NCBI RefSeq assembly: GCF_015356115.1
Contig: NZ_CP063056.1
Coordinates: forward strand, 1,798,001-1,862,000
Length of the DNA stretch: 64,000 bases
Direction: 5' to 3'
Source of the DNA: Rodentibacter haemolyticus
GTDB lineage: Bacteria; Pseudomonadota; Gammaproteobacteria; Enterobacterales; Pasteurellaceae
Below are positions 1-11,502 of this stretch, piece after piece. A program made the position numbers and the translations under genes. Position 1 is the first letter of the stretch, and every line of letters begins with the position of its first letter. A model generated the notes under the pieces. That model worked only from the letters and a program-made list of their open reading frames with translations, was not told the origin of the DNA and searched no databases.

Positions 1-1647
1 TAAAGCGACAGGCAATAACTACAGTGACACAGTTAAAAATGCAAATGAAGTAAATTTTGTTGGCACAAACGGTGTAACGGTGGAAGGTAAAACTGAGGGT
101 GGTGCTCGTACAATTACCGTAAAAGGTAAAGAAGTCAACTACACGGTAAACAACCAAACCGTCACCAACGGCACGAATGGTGAACCTGCAAACCAAAGCA
201 CGGTGAACAACGTTAACTACGTAAATGGTACGGGTACGACACCGAATGTGACCCTCAACAATGGTTCATTAAATGTCGGCTTTGATGTGAACACCACTTC
301 AACCTCAACCAATAACAACGGTACAGCGAAGTTGGATGATCCTGCTCAAGGTTCATCATTTGTGAATGCAAGTACGTTAGTAGATACATTGAACAATGTT
401 TCACATAACATCACAGCATCTAATACTAATGGTGGCAAAGATGGTGTACAAACGGTGGCAGGTTCAAACCAAACTCGTGTGAAAGCGGGCGATACCGTAA
501 CTTACTCAGCAGGTAAAAACCTTGTTGTGAATCAAAGTACGGATGGCAATGGTAATCACATTGTGGAATACGGTTTATCCACAGATATTAATGTAACAAG
601 TATTACCGTAGGTAACACAACGATCACCAATGGCACAATCAGTGGTTTAAACGGCAATTTACCGCCGACGTACAATAACGATGTGTACAACACGAAGAAT
701 GAGCCGGTTACCAAAGAGCAAACCTTACCAACGAACTTGAACGTAACCAACGCAGCAACAGTAGGTGATATCCTGAATTCAGGTTGGAACTTACAAGAAA
801 ACGGCACGGCGAAAGACTTCGTGAAACCGTATGATACGGTGAACTTTGTTAACGGCACGGCAACCACAGCAAACATCACAACCGATGATGACGGCAAAGT
901 GAGCGTGGTGAAATACAACGTGAATGTTGATGACGCCACCATCAAAGTGGTTGATGGCAAATTAGTGGCGAATGCTTCTAATATTGTGAAAGGTGATAAC
1001 ACCACAACCAACGTGACCAACGGCACAGTGACGGTAAAAACCGGTGATGTAACTGCGAACAGCACGACAGGTAAAGCCGAATCGAACGTAACTAACGGTA
1101 CGATTGCAACGGTAACCGATGTGGCGAACACTATTAACAGCGTGTTCCACACCGTAAATGCAACCAACACGGGTGAAGCGGTAACCGCAGCAAACGGTAC
1201 GACCCAAGTGAAAGCCGGTAGCGAGCTAGAATTTGTGGCGGGTAAAAACTTAGTGGTTAACCAAACCGGTGGCAGAATTGCCTTTGCAACCGCTGAAAAC
1301 GTCACATTCAATAATGTGAACGCCACGACGTTGACTATCGGTAACGTGTCTAATGCGACAGCACCGAAAGTGGACTTCAATGCGGAAAATGCGAAACCTG
1401 CGACTAACAATAATGCAAGTAATGCACCGGAATTTGCGTTGAATATTACGACCAACGGTAAACCGACACAAATTACCGGTGTAGGTTCGGTATTAAACTT
1501 AACCGATGTAACAACGAATCCGGGTGATAAGGATGGTGCAAGACAACCTGATGTGACCAAACAGTTAGTGAATTTAACCAACTTACCGGAAGGTACGTTA
1601 AATTCAGCAGCGACAGTACGTGATTTGGTGAATATGGGTTGGGTTGT
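1..1647 (+). repeat. Tandem repeat unit 1 inside the adhesin gene
   Basis: Base 1 onward aligns with base 1648 onward: the same reading frame recurs with a shift of about 1647 bp near the start and about 1592-1632 bp further on. The segment around 131-600 is nearly identical to that around 1778-2250. The true left boundary lies outside the window. Confidence 0.85.
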
Positions 1648-4150
1648 TAAAGCAACCGGCAATAATTACAGCAACACGGTTAAGAATGCCAACGAAGTGA
1701 ACTTTGTCGGCGCAGGCGGTGTAACGGTAGAAGGTTCGGATAACGGTGATGTTCGTACGATTACCATTAAAGGTAAAGAAGTCAACTACACAGTGAATAA
1801 CCAAACTATTCCTAACGCTACGACACCGGTGAACCAAAGCACGGTGAACAACGTTAACTACGTAAATGGTACGGGTACAACACCGAATGTGACCATTAAC
1901 AACGGCACGTTAAATGTCGGCTTTGATATCAACACCACTTCAACCTCAACCAATGAAAACGGTACGGCGAAGTTGGATGATCCTGCTCAAGGTGCGTCAT
2001 TTGTGAATGCAAGTACGTTAGTGGATACATTGAATAATGTTTCACATAACATCACTGCGTCTAATGCTAATGGTGGCAAAGATGGTGTACAAACGGTAGC
2101 AGGTTCAAACCAAACTCGTGTGAAAGCTGGCGATACCGTAACTTACTCAGCAGGTAAAAACCTTGTTGTGAATCAAAGTACGGATGGCAATGGTAATCAC
2201 ATTGTGGAATACGGTTTATCCTCAGATATCAATGTAACGAGTGTTACTGTGGGTAATACAAGCATTACCAATGGCACGATCAGTGGATTAAACAGTCACT
2301 TTAATAACGCAAGTAGTTTGACCGGTGGAACAAATGTTGTTAATTCAACTGCACCGGCTAATATCAGCAACAACTTGACTGAAGGGGCAACGGTTCAAGA
2401 TGTATTGAATTCCGGCTGGAACTTGCAAGAAAACGGCAAGGCGAAAGACTTTGTCGCAGCCTACGACACCGTGAACTTTAATAATGGCAGCGGTACTGAG
2501 GTGAAAATTGACAGTGATGGCACGAAATCTAATATCACTGTTAATGTGAAATATGATGGTTCAACCATTACACTCGATGCTAACGGTAACTTATCGGCGA
2601 ATTCAACCAACATTGCGAATGCGGCTGCTGGTAATGTTTCAGCTAATGCGACAACAGGTAAAGCCGAGTACAATAATGCGAACGGTAGCAAACCGTTAGC
2701 AACTGTTGAAGATGTCGCTAACACCATTAATTCGGTGTACCATACCGTCAATACAAGTAGTAATAATGACCAAGTGGAAAGTAATCCGAATGCCACAGGT
2801 ACAAAAGTGAAAGCCGGCGATAGCTTGACCTATGTTGCAGGTAAGAACTTGGAGATCAACCAAAACGGTAGCACTATTACTTACGGTTTATCGAAAGATA
2901 TTACGGTGAGCAATGTGAATACCACAACATTGACAGTGGGTAATGTATCTAACCCGACTGCGCCGAAAGTGGATTTCAATTCGGATAATGCTACGCCTGC
3001 AACGAATAATCCGACACAACCGGATTTCGCATTGAACATCACAACGAACGGTAAACCGACACAAATTACCGGCGTAGGTTCAACCTTGAACACAACAACC
3101 GTTCCGAATACGGCGAGTGGAGATGTAATTAATCCGACAACCAATACTTCAAGTAATGTGTTAGTGGATTTAAGCAACCCGACAAAACCTGATTCGGCGG
3201 CAACAGTCCGTGATCTACAAAATATGGGTTGGATTGTTGAAGCAAGCGGTAACAGTTATGCGGATACCGTGAAGAATGCTAACCGTGTAAACTTCAAGGG
3301 TGATAATGCGATCAATGTGACCGGTTCGACAGAAAATGGTGTACGTACTATCACTGTAACAGCGAAAACTGATGGCACTACGATCACGATCGATCCGAAT
3401 AAAGGTTTGGTTGCGAATACGACAAATATCGTGGCTAACCCGAACGGTACGGTAAGTGTTGATCCGGCAGGAAACGGCGGTAATTTGGTGAACGGCACAA
3501 CGGTTGTGAATGCGATTAATAGCGCAGGACACAACATTAAAGCTGCGAAAACCAATGACTTAGTGACATCAAATAATGGTACGGCTAAAGTCAATCCGGG
3601 TAAAACCGTGACTTACCAGGCAGGTAAAAACCTAGAGGCTAATATTACCGTTAATGCAAATGGCGATAGCACCGTGACTTACGGGTTAAGTAACGATATT
3701 TCCGTCAATACCGTTCAAGTCGGCGGTAATACCGGCCCGACTATCACCGGTGATAAGAACGGTAATGTCGTTATCGGTAAAGCGGATGCAAACGGTAACC
3801 TTGCTCCAGCCCAGATCAAAAATGTTGCTCCGGGTACAGAGCCTAACGATGCGGTTAACGTAAGCCAATTAAAAGGTGTTGCGAATAATATCAATAATCG
3901 CATTAATAAAGTCGATAAGGGCTTACGTGCGGGTATTGCAGGCGCTAATGCTGCAGCAGGCTTACCACAGGTTTATCTACCGGGTAAATCAATGGTTGCC
4001 GCATCTGCAGGTCACTTCAAAGGTGAAAATGCCTTAGCGGTAGGTTACTCACGTGCGAGCGATAACGGTAAATTAATCTTGAAACTTCAAGGTAATACCA
4101 ATAGTCGAGGCGATGTGGGTGGTTCGGTAGGTATCGGTTACCAATGGTAA
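1..4150 (+). CDS. Trimeric autotransporter adhesin (Hia/Hsf/EmaA type), 3' part; 5' end outside window
   Basis: The frame is open from base 2 to the stop at 4148-4150, so the gene begins upstream; about 1,382 codons are visible. The passenger is extremely rich in Asn, Thr, Gly and Val and is built from repeated modules. Four Trp-ring-like motifs (AATVxDxxNxGW) lie near bases 782, 1637, 2413 and 3227, each followed by a D/N-x-V-x-F 'KG/neck' type segment. Near the C-terminus NDAVNVSQLKG looks like a HIM/neck motif. The last ~70 residues (from GLRAGIAGANAAAG to the terminal GYQW) match a YadA-type membrane anchor ending in an aromatic residue. Such proteins form surface trimers that bind host cells or matrix. 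N-x-S/T sequons are very dense. The receptor is unknown. Confidence 0.93.
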   Translation, partial: KATGNNYSDTVKNANEVNFVGTNGVTVEGKTEGGARTITVKGKEVNYTVNNQTVTNGTNGEPANQSTVNNVNYVNGTGTTPNVTLNNGSLNVGFDVNTTSTSTNNNGTAKLDDPAQGSSFVNASTLVDTLNNVSHNITASNTNGGKDGVQTVAGSNQTRVKAGDTVTYSAGKNLVVNQSTDGNGNHIVEYGLSTDINVTSITVGNTTITNGTISGLNGNLPPTYNNDVYNTKNEPVTKEQTLPTNLNVTNAATVGDILNSGWNLQENGTAKDFVKPYDTVNFVNGTATTANITTDDDGKVSVVKYNVNVDDATIKVVDGKLVANASNIVKGDNTTTNVTNGTVTVKTGDVTANSTTGKAESNVTNGTIATVTDVANTINSVFHTVNATNTGEAVTAANGTTQVKAGSELEFVAGKNLVVNQTGGRIAFATAENVTFNNVNATTLTIGNVSNATAPKVDFNAENAKPATNNNASNAPEFALNITTNGKPTQITGVGSVLNLTDVTTNPGDKDGARQPDVTKQLVNLTNLPEGTLNSAATVRDLVNMGWVVKATGNNYSNTVKNANEVNFVGAGGVTVEGSDNGDVRTITIKGKEVNYTVNNQTIPNATTPVNQSTVNNVNYVNGTGTTPNVTINNGTLNVGFDINTTSTSTNENGTAKLDDPAQGASFVNASTLVDTLNNVSHNITASNANGGKDGVQTVAGSNQTRVKAGDTVTYSAGKNLVVNQSTDGNGNHIVEYGLSSDINVTSVTVGNTSITNGTISGLNSHFNNASSLTGGTNVVNSTAPANISNNLTEGATVQDVLNSGWNLQENGKAKDFVAAYDTVNFNNGSGTEVKIDSDGTKSNITVNVKYDGSTITLDANGNLSANSTNIANAAAGNVSANATTGKAEYNNANGSKPLATVEDVANTINSVYHTVNTSSNNDQVESNPNATGTKVKAGDSLTYVAGKNLEINQNGSTITYGLSKDITVSNVNTTTLTVGNVSNPTAPKVDFNSDNATPATNNPTQPDFALNITTNGKPTQITGVGSTLNTTTVPNTASGDVINPTTNTSSNVLVDLSNPTKPDSAATVRDLQNMGWIVEASGNSYADTVKNANRVNFKGDNAINVTGSTENGVRTITVTAKTDGTTITIDPNKGLVANTTNIVANPNGTVSVDPAGNGGNLVNGTTVVNAINSAGHNIKAAKTNDLVTSNNGTAKVNPGKTVTYQAGKNLEANITVNANGDSTVTYGLSNDISVNTVQVGGNTGPTITGDKNGNVVIGKADANGNLAPAQIKNVAPGTEPNDAVNVSQLKGVANNINNRINKVDKGLRAGIAGANAAAGLPQVYLPGKSMVAASAGHFKGENALAVGYSRASDNGKLILKLQGNTNSRGDVGGSVGIGYQW
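1648..3237 (+). repeat. Tandem repeat unit 2 inside the adhesin gene
   Basis: Second copy of the ~1.6 kb module. A third unit starts at about 3238 (xASGNSYADTVKNANRVNF, matching the starts of units 1 and 2) but soon diverges into the C-terminal domains. Confidence 0.85.
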
Positions 4151-4182
4151 TTTAATACCGGCGAACATTCGCTAAAATAATT

Positions 4183-4211
4183 AAACCGCAGCATTTAGCT
4201 GCGGTTTTTTT
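4183..4211 (+). terminator. Intrinsic terminator of the adhesin gene
   Basis: A 10-bp perfect stem (AAACCGCAGC / GCTGCGGTTT) with a 5-nt loop is followed by a T run, 33 bases after the adhesin stop. Confidence 0.9.
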
Positions 4212-4213
4212 AT

Positions 4214-4420
4214 CGGATATTATGTAATGGACAAAATGGTTAATAAAAAGAATTTTAGGCTTTGTAAGGTGGGTAAATCGTTGTAGAGTGGCGTTAGGCG
4301 TAGCTGTAACGCACCGTAATGAAATTTATTGATAAAAAGGTGCGTTACGCCTAAGGCTAACGCACCTTACCTCAAAATATTGAATATAAGATTCGCTTTG
4401 TGTAGCAGTTGCTACAGCAT
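4214..4420. repeat. Dispersed intergenic element, copy A
   Basis: It begins with a degenerate end (CGGATATTATGTAATGGACAAA) and ends in a TAGCAGTTGC-like end. The core holds two inverted GGTGCGTTA arms (GGCGTTAGGCGTAGC ... GTGCGTTACGCCTAAGG). It fills the convergent space between the adhesin terminator and the ygiC-like gene. The bases 4421-4477 show nothing recognisable. Confidence 0.75.
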
Positions 4421-4477
4421 AGTTTGATAAGCTCTCTTACGAGATTGGGCGTATGCAATACTCCCCTACAATATTTT

Positions 4478-5659
4478 TTACGGCACAAAATAATGCGGTA
4501 CGAAATGGCTGTCATTACCTGTTACTGCAGTGAAATCTTCCCGTAGCCCCATACCGCATGCTACATCGCCGATTACCCATGAGCCGATAACCGGATACAT
4601 TCCGTCAAAATTCGGGAGTTCGAATTTTTGTTGATAAATATAACCGGCGGTATCGTAGAATGCCGAATGTTCACTACCTTTGGCGGCAAATTCTACCCCG
4701 TTACTTTTTTCATAATAGAACACATTTGCGCCTTCGCGACCAAGTAATGGTTTTTTCACCCAAATGGCTTTTCTGTCGGTAATATCAAATTTATTGAAAT
4801 ATGCTGGGAGCAAGTTCGGGTGGTTCGGATAACGTTGCCATAATTTTGCCAATAACGCTTTGTTGCTTAATAGCATTTTCCAAGCCGGTTCAATGAAATT
4901 TGTTTTAGCGGTAGGAATATACGGAGCAAATTCTGCGCCGCTTAACCATTCTAACGGATAAAGTTTGAACAGCATTTCGATAGGGGCATCGTTTAAGTCG
5001 ATAAACTCTTGGTTTTCTTTGTTATAGCCGATATCTTCCACGGCAAGTTGGTGAATGTTCCAACCCGCATTGTAAGCGACATCTGCCAGATAATCCACGT
5101 TGCCCCAATCTTCACGCCCTGCCTCTTGCATTGCACTAAAATGGAAGTCGGATTTGCCGCTTTGCTGTTTAAGAAAGGTGAAATGTTTGAGTAATTCTTC
5201 GTGAATCCAGTTGAATTGATCTCGGTGTCGTAACCCTTCGATTTGTTCTAACCATTGCCATTGCACCACGGCTGCTTCAAGTAAAGAAGTGGGGGTATCG
5301 GCATTATATTCAAACATTTTTAAATTTTCACCGTCATAACCGAAATCAAAGCGTCCGTATAAATAAGGGGCTTGTTTACGCCATGAATCTTCAATGAGCT
5401 GTTTTTGTAAATCGCTAAAACGATAATAGGAATAATCCCCTTGCTTGATTTCATTTGCAACAAAGTCCAAACACATGGCGTGGAGTTCATTCGTGGTGTC
5501 TTCAATGCGATCGATTTCTGCCAAGGTAAATTCATAAGCAACATTGTCCGACCAATAATGAGAACCATCACTTGAAGGTAAGTTGTAATAATCAAACCCT
5601 ACGTTTAAGAGCTGCTGCGCCATATCGGGGCGGGTGGGGAAACCGGTAACGCGTTTCAT
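4478..5659 (-). CDS. ygiC: Glutathionylspermidine synthase-like ATP-grasp protein (YgiC/YjfC family)
   Basis: The protein is 393 aa. The start is the ATG at 5659 (MKRVTGFPTRPD), which aligns with E. coli YgiC and has GGAGG just upstream; a longer frame to 5710 would run into the preceding gene. Family landmarks are ENADTPTSLLEAA-like (EYNADTPTSLLEAA), NHPNLLPAYF, VKKPLLGREGANV and the C-terminal GSWVIGDVACGMGLREDF. These correspond to the C-terminal ATP-grasp amide-ligase half of glutathionylspermidine synthase, without the amidase domain. The true substrate in bacteria is not settled. It starts 2 bp after the DUF1190 gene stop, so it is translationally linked to it, as ygiB-ygiC are in E. 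coli. Confidence 0.85.
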   Translation of the reverse strand: MKRVTGFPTRPDMAQQLLNVGFDYYNLPSSDGSHYWSDNVAYEFTLAEIDRIEDTTNELHAMCLDFVANEIKQGDYSYYRFSDLQKQLIEDSWRKQAPYLYGRFDFGYDGENLKMFEYNADTPTSLLEAAVVQWQWLEQIEGLRHRDQFNWIHEELLKHFTFLKQQSGKSDFHFSAMQEAGREDWGNVDYLADVAYNAGWNIHQLAVEDIGYNKENQEFIDLNDAPIEMLFKLYPLEWLSGAEFAPYIPTAKTNFIEPAWKMLLSNKALLAKLWQRYPNHPNLLPAYFNKFDITDRKAIWVKKPLLGREGANVFYYEKSNGVEFAAKGSEHSAFYDTAGYIYQQKFELPNFDGMYPVIGSWVIGDVACGMGLREDFTAVTGNDSHFVPHYFVP

Positions 5660-5660
5660 T

Positions 5661-6284
5661 TTAGCCTCCGCTGCTACGGTTTGAATTACTTGGTGCAGTG
5701 AAACCGCCACGTGAAACCGGTTTACTATTCACACTGCCAGCTTTGCCTTTTACTAACATCGGTTTGCCTACGGAGCGGTTAGTTTGCGGTTGGATAACTT
5801 GCCCTGTCGGGGTGGAAACCGCACGATTGCTCGGATGATAACTTGGGCCTAAAAAGTTGCTGATTGCACGTGCAGCCATATAACCCATCACACCACCGGC
5901 AATGGCTGCGCCTAAAGAAGGATCATTGCTTTCCGCATTGGCAGTGGATTCACTATTGGTATTATTTTGTTCTCCGTTCGCTTGACGGTTTTGAGCGTTT
6001 TGCCATTCTTGATTGGCAGTAGCGGTGTTTTCTCCATTATTGCGTAAACCTAAACCTGAGAGGGAATTGTTATTTTTAGATGCTGTGGTTTGACGATTTT
6101 CGTTAATCGGGGCGGTTTGTGTATTTTCCGTGTTTTTGTCAGCCTCACAGAGTTCGATTTTTTTCCAATCGGCAAGGCAGTCTTCAAGGGAATGATAAAC
6201 ATCACGTTGTACTTCTTCTTCCGAACAGCCGCCAAGTAAGGCAACAATGGAAAGTGTGACAAGAATTTGATTTTGTTTTTTCAT
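5661..6284 (-). CDS. ygiB: DUF1190 (YgiB-like) lipoprotein
   Basis: The protein is 207 aa with a lipoprotein signal: basic n-region MKKQNQ, a hydrophobic stretch, lipobox LLGGC, so it should be lipidated and exported. The mature part begins SEEEVQRDVYHSLEDCLADW, the Cys-containing start typical of YgiB. It continues as a long Asn/Gln/Ser-rich low-complexity region, then GAAIAGGVMGYMAARAISNF, and ends in a Gly/Ser-rich tail. Its start overlaps the yigB stop by 4 bp (ATGA), and the ygiC-like gene follows. The function is unknown. The Asn/Thr-rich middle is longer than I would expect from E. coli YgiB. Confidence 0.82.
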   Translation of the reverse strand: MKKQNQILVTLSIVALLGGCSEEEVQRDVYHSLEDCLADWKKIELCEADKNTENTQTAPINENRQTTASKNNNSLSGLGLRNNGENTATANQEWQNAQNRQANGEQNNTNSESTANAESNDPSLGAAIAGGVMGYMAARAISNFLGPSYHPSNRAVSTPTGQVIQPQTNRSVGKPMLVKGKAGSVNSKPVSRGGFTAPSNSNRSSGG

Positions 6285-6985
6285 AGCTTAAGTAGTTCGG
6301 TTAATTGATTGATTTCTAAAGTGGGTAAAAGAGTTGTTTCGGAAAAATCGCTAAGCGTATTTCCCGATAAATTAATCCATACTGCTTGGCAACCGGCTTG
6401 AATCGCACCTTGTACATCAGTGATTAAGTTATCGCCGATATGTAAAATTTCTTGCGGTGCAATATTGAAATAACGAGCGCTTTGTCGGAATAAATCCTCG
6501 TGCGGTTTTGCTCTGCCGTGTTCGCCACCGCGTAAAATAAGATCAAATTGGGTTAAACCGATACGTGAGGGGTCGACATTTCCATTTGTAATCACGCTAA
6601 GTTTATAACCTGTTTTCAATGAATTTAAAACGCTGACCGTTTTTTCCGGTACGATAATTCGGTGTCGCCAATGCAAAAATTCATTCATTGCGAGCGTTAA
6701 AGTGCGGTCAATTTCTTCTGCGTTTTTGCCTTTTTGGCGTAGAAATTGGCGTAAGGTTTCTTTTCTCCATTCCGTTACATCTTCGCTTAAACGAGGATTT
6801 TGCCGTGCAATTTGATCTTTTAATCCCACCCATTCTTCTTTAAAACTTGGGCATTGCGTGAGATTTTGTACGTATTGAATAAAGCGTGTAACCGCAGTGG
6901 TAATCACCTCACGGTTATCGTAAAGCGTATCATCTAAATCAAAGCTGATGACTTTGAAAGGTTGCAGATTGCGATAAAATTTCAT
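6281..6985 (-). CDS. yigB: HAD-family phosphatase, YigB-like (5-amino-6-(5-phosphoribitylamino)uracil phosphatase candidate)
   Basis: The protein is 234 aa and aligns from its first residues (MKFYRNLQPFKVISFDLDDTLYDN) with E. coli YigB. HAD motif I is DLDDTLYDN, motif II is VITNGN, motif III is the Lys in GRAKPHEDLF, and motif IV is HIGDNLITDVQGA. In E. coli YigB contributes to dephosphorylation of the riboflavin precursor; HAD enzymes are broad, so the substrate here is inferred. It begins directly after the DUF2251-like stop and overlaps the next gene by 4 bp, so it is in an operon. No strong ribosome site is seen, which suggests translational coupling. Confidence 0.85.
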   Translation of the reverse strand: MKFYRNLQPFKVISFDLDDTLYDNREVITTAVTRFIQYVQNLTQCPSFKEEWVGLKDQIARQNPRLSEDVTEWRKETLRQFLRQKGKNAEEIDRTLTLAMNEFLHWRHRIIVPEKTVSVLNSLKTGYKLSVITNGNVDPSRIGLTQFDLILRGGEHGRAKPHEDLFRQSARYFNIAPQEILHIGDNLITDVQGAIQAGCQAVWINLSGNTLSDFSETTLLPTLEINQLTELLKL

Positions 6986-7405
6986 TTATTTGATGGTCGG
7001 TATGCCTAGCCATTGCTCGGCTTTGTCATTGGTGATTTCTTCACGTGTCCACATACTCATTAAATCCGGTTGTGGATATTTGCTACTGTTATAACCGACT
7101 AAACGGGCAAAATCAAATACGGCGTGCGGATAACCGTTAATTAAGAGGAGAGCTAAATAGCCGCTTTCATCCCAACAGATTTCTAATTTGCGTGCTTCGT
7201 GATGATTTGAGGTGGAATCCACATTATATACGTGAAGCACATCTACAATCGGTTGTCCGTTTTGGCGCATATCAAGAGCGTAAAAATAGCCGGTTTCACC
7301 GTCATCTTCAAACATGACGGCAAGGTGATCATACAAGGTGGAGTGAGTGCCGACTTGTTTCGGTGTGCCGAGAAAGAGTTCGTCTTCAAGGGTTAGGTGA
7401 AGCAT
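6986..7405 (-). CDS. Conserved hypothetical protein, DUF2251-like
   Basis: The protein is 139 aa from the ATG at 7405 (MLHLTLEDELFLGTPKQVG), which has AGGAA upstream; a longer frame to 7456 lacks support. It has no signal peptide or membrane segment. Visible features are an acidic, aromatic-rich core (MFEDDGETGYFYALD), EICWDESGYLALLLINGYPHAVFDF, and the C-terminal MWTREEITNDKAEQWLG. I associate this pattern with DUF2251 but not firmly. It is the first gene of the operon with yigB, ygiB and ygiC; its function is unknown. Confidence 0.65.
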   Translation of the reverse strand: MLHLTLEDELFLGTPKQVGTHSTLYDHLAVMFEDDGETGYFYALDMRQNGQPIVDVLHVYNVDSTSNHHEARKLEICWDESGYLALLLINGYPHAVFDFARLVGYNSSKYPQPDLMSMWTREEITNDKAEQWLGIPTIK

Positions 7406-7483
7406 AGGTTTTCCTAATAAAGTTAATTTTAAGGGCGTATGTGATATGTCCCACAATGCTTACACTATAAATAGTGAAAACGC

Positions 7484-7653
7484 CCGTTATCATGTATCAG
7501 TCGCACAAAGAGAATTTTATATTTGATATTTTGAGGTAGGGTGTGTTGGTCGTAGGCGTAACACACCTTTTTATCAATAAATTTCATTACGGTGCGTTAC
7601 GGCTTCGCCTAACGCCACCCTACGATGATTTGTGTAAGGGATACATAATACCG
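7484..7653. repeat. Dispersed intergenic element, copy B
   Basis: The left end is CCGTTATCATGTATCAGTCG and the right end is ATACATAATACCG. The core holds GGTGCGTTACGGCTTCGCC and an inverted CGTAGGCGTAACACACC arm. It lies between the DUF2251 operon start and the eno terminator and is nearly identical in core to copy H. Confidence 0.85.
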
Positions 7654-7659
7654 AAAATG

Positions 7660-7697
7660 TCTTAAAAAAATACCGCACTTTCTTTCAAAAGTGCGGT
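7660..7697 (-). terminator. eno terminator made of inverted uptake signals
   Basis: ACCGCACTTT (7672-7681) and AAAGTGCGGT (7688-7697) form a 10-bp stem with a 6-nt loop. On the minus strand the stem is followed by a T run (complement of the A run at 7664-7670). It lies 23 bp after the eno stop. Confidence 0.88.
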
Positions 7698-7720
7698 GCG
7701 TTTTAATTAGCTGGCGAAGA

Positions 7721-9076
<1,356 letters not shown>

Positions 9077-9193
9077 CTAAAATTGCGTCTTATGATAAAG
9101 GTATTTTGCTATTTTGTCTTGCAAAAAATGCGCTTGCTTTGATCTTCGTCTAATTTTTGATTTTTATAAAAAACAAAGTGCGGTCAATATTCA

Positions 9194-9305
9194 CGGTATT
9201 CCGTACCAGTTGCACAAATCATTGTAGGTGCGGCTAGGCGAAGCCATAACGCACCCTATACCACCATAATCAAATTCTTTTTGTGCAAGTGTCGCATAAA
9301 TACCG
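9194..9305. repeat. Dispersed intergenic element, copy C (short form), flanked by inward-facing uptake signals
   Basis: Ends are CGGTATTCCGTACCAGTTGC and GTGTCGCATAAATACCG. The core has GGCTAGGCGAAGCCATAACG but only one arm, about 112 bp in total. Uptake signals AAGTGCGGT (9176-9184) and ACCGCACTT (9315-9323) sit symmetrically outside, and the flanks between (TCAATATTCACGG / CCGTGAATTTTGA) are also inverted repeats. Confidence 0.85.
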
Positions 9306-9335
9306 TGAATTTTGACCGCACTTAATCCTTTCAAA

Positions 9336-11350
<2,015 letters not shown>

Positions 11351-11502
11351 AGATAGCGTCAATGTGAGAATTGTGATCAATAAATGGTTAAATTGGCACG
11401 CAATATAGCATTTTTACGGCTTGTTTTGAACTCTCTCATTAAAAAAGCCTATATCTTTTGATATGATAGCGACAATTTGCTTTAAAACGAAAAGGATAAC
11501 TT

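Noticed and set aside
556..1662. A 368-codon open frame on the minus strand opposite the adhesin
   Set aside because: It lies wholly inside the repeat-rich adhesin gene, mirrors its codon bias and matches no family; the other minus-strand frames over 962-3903 are shadows of the same kind.
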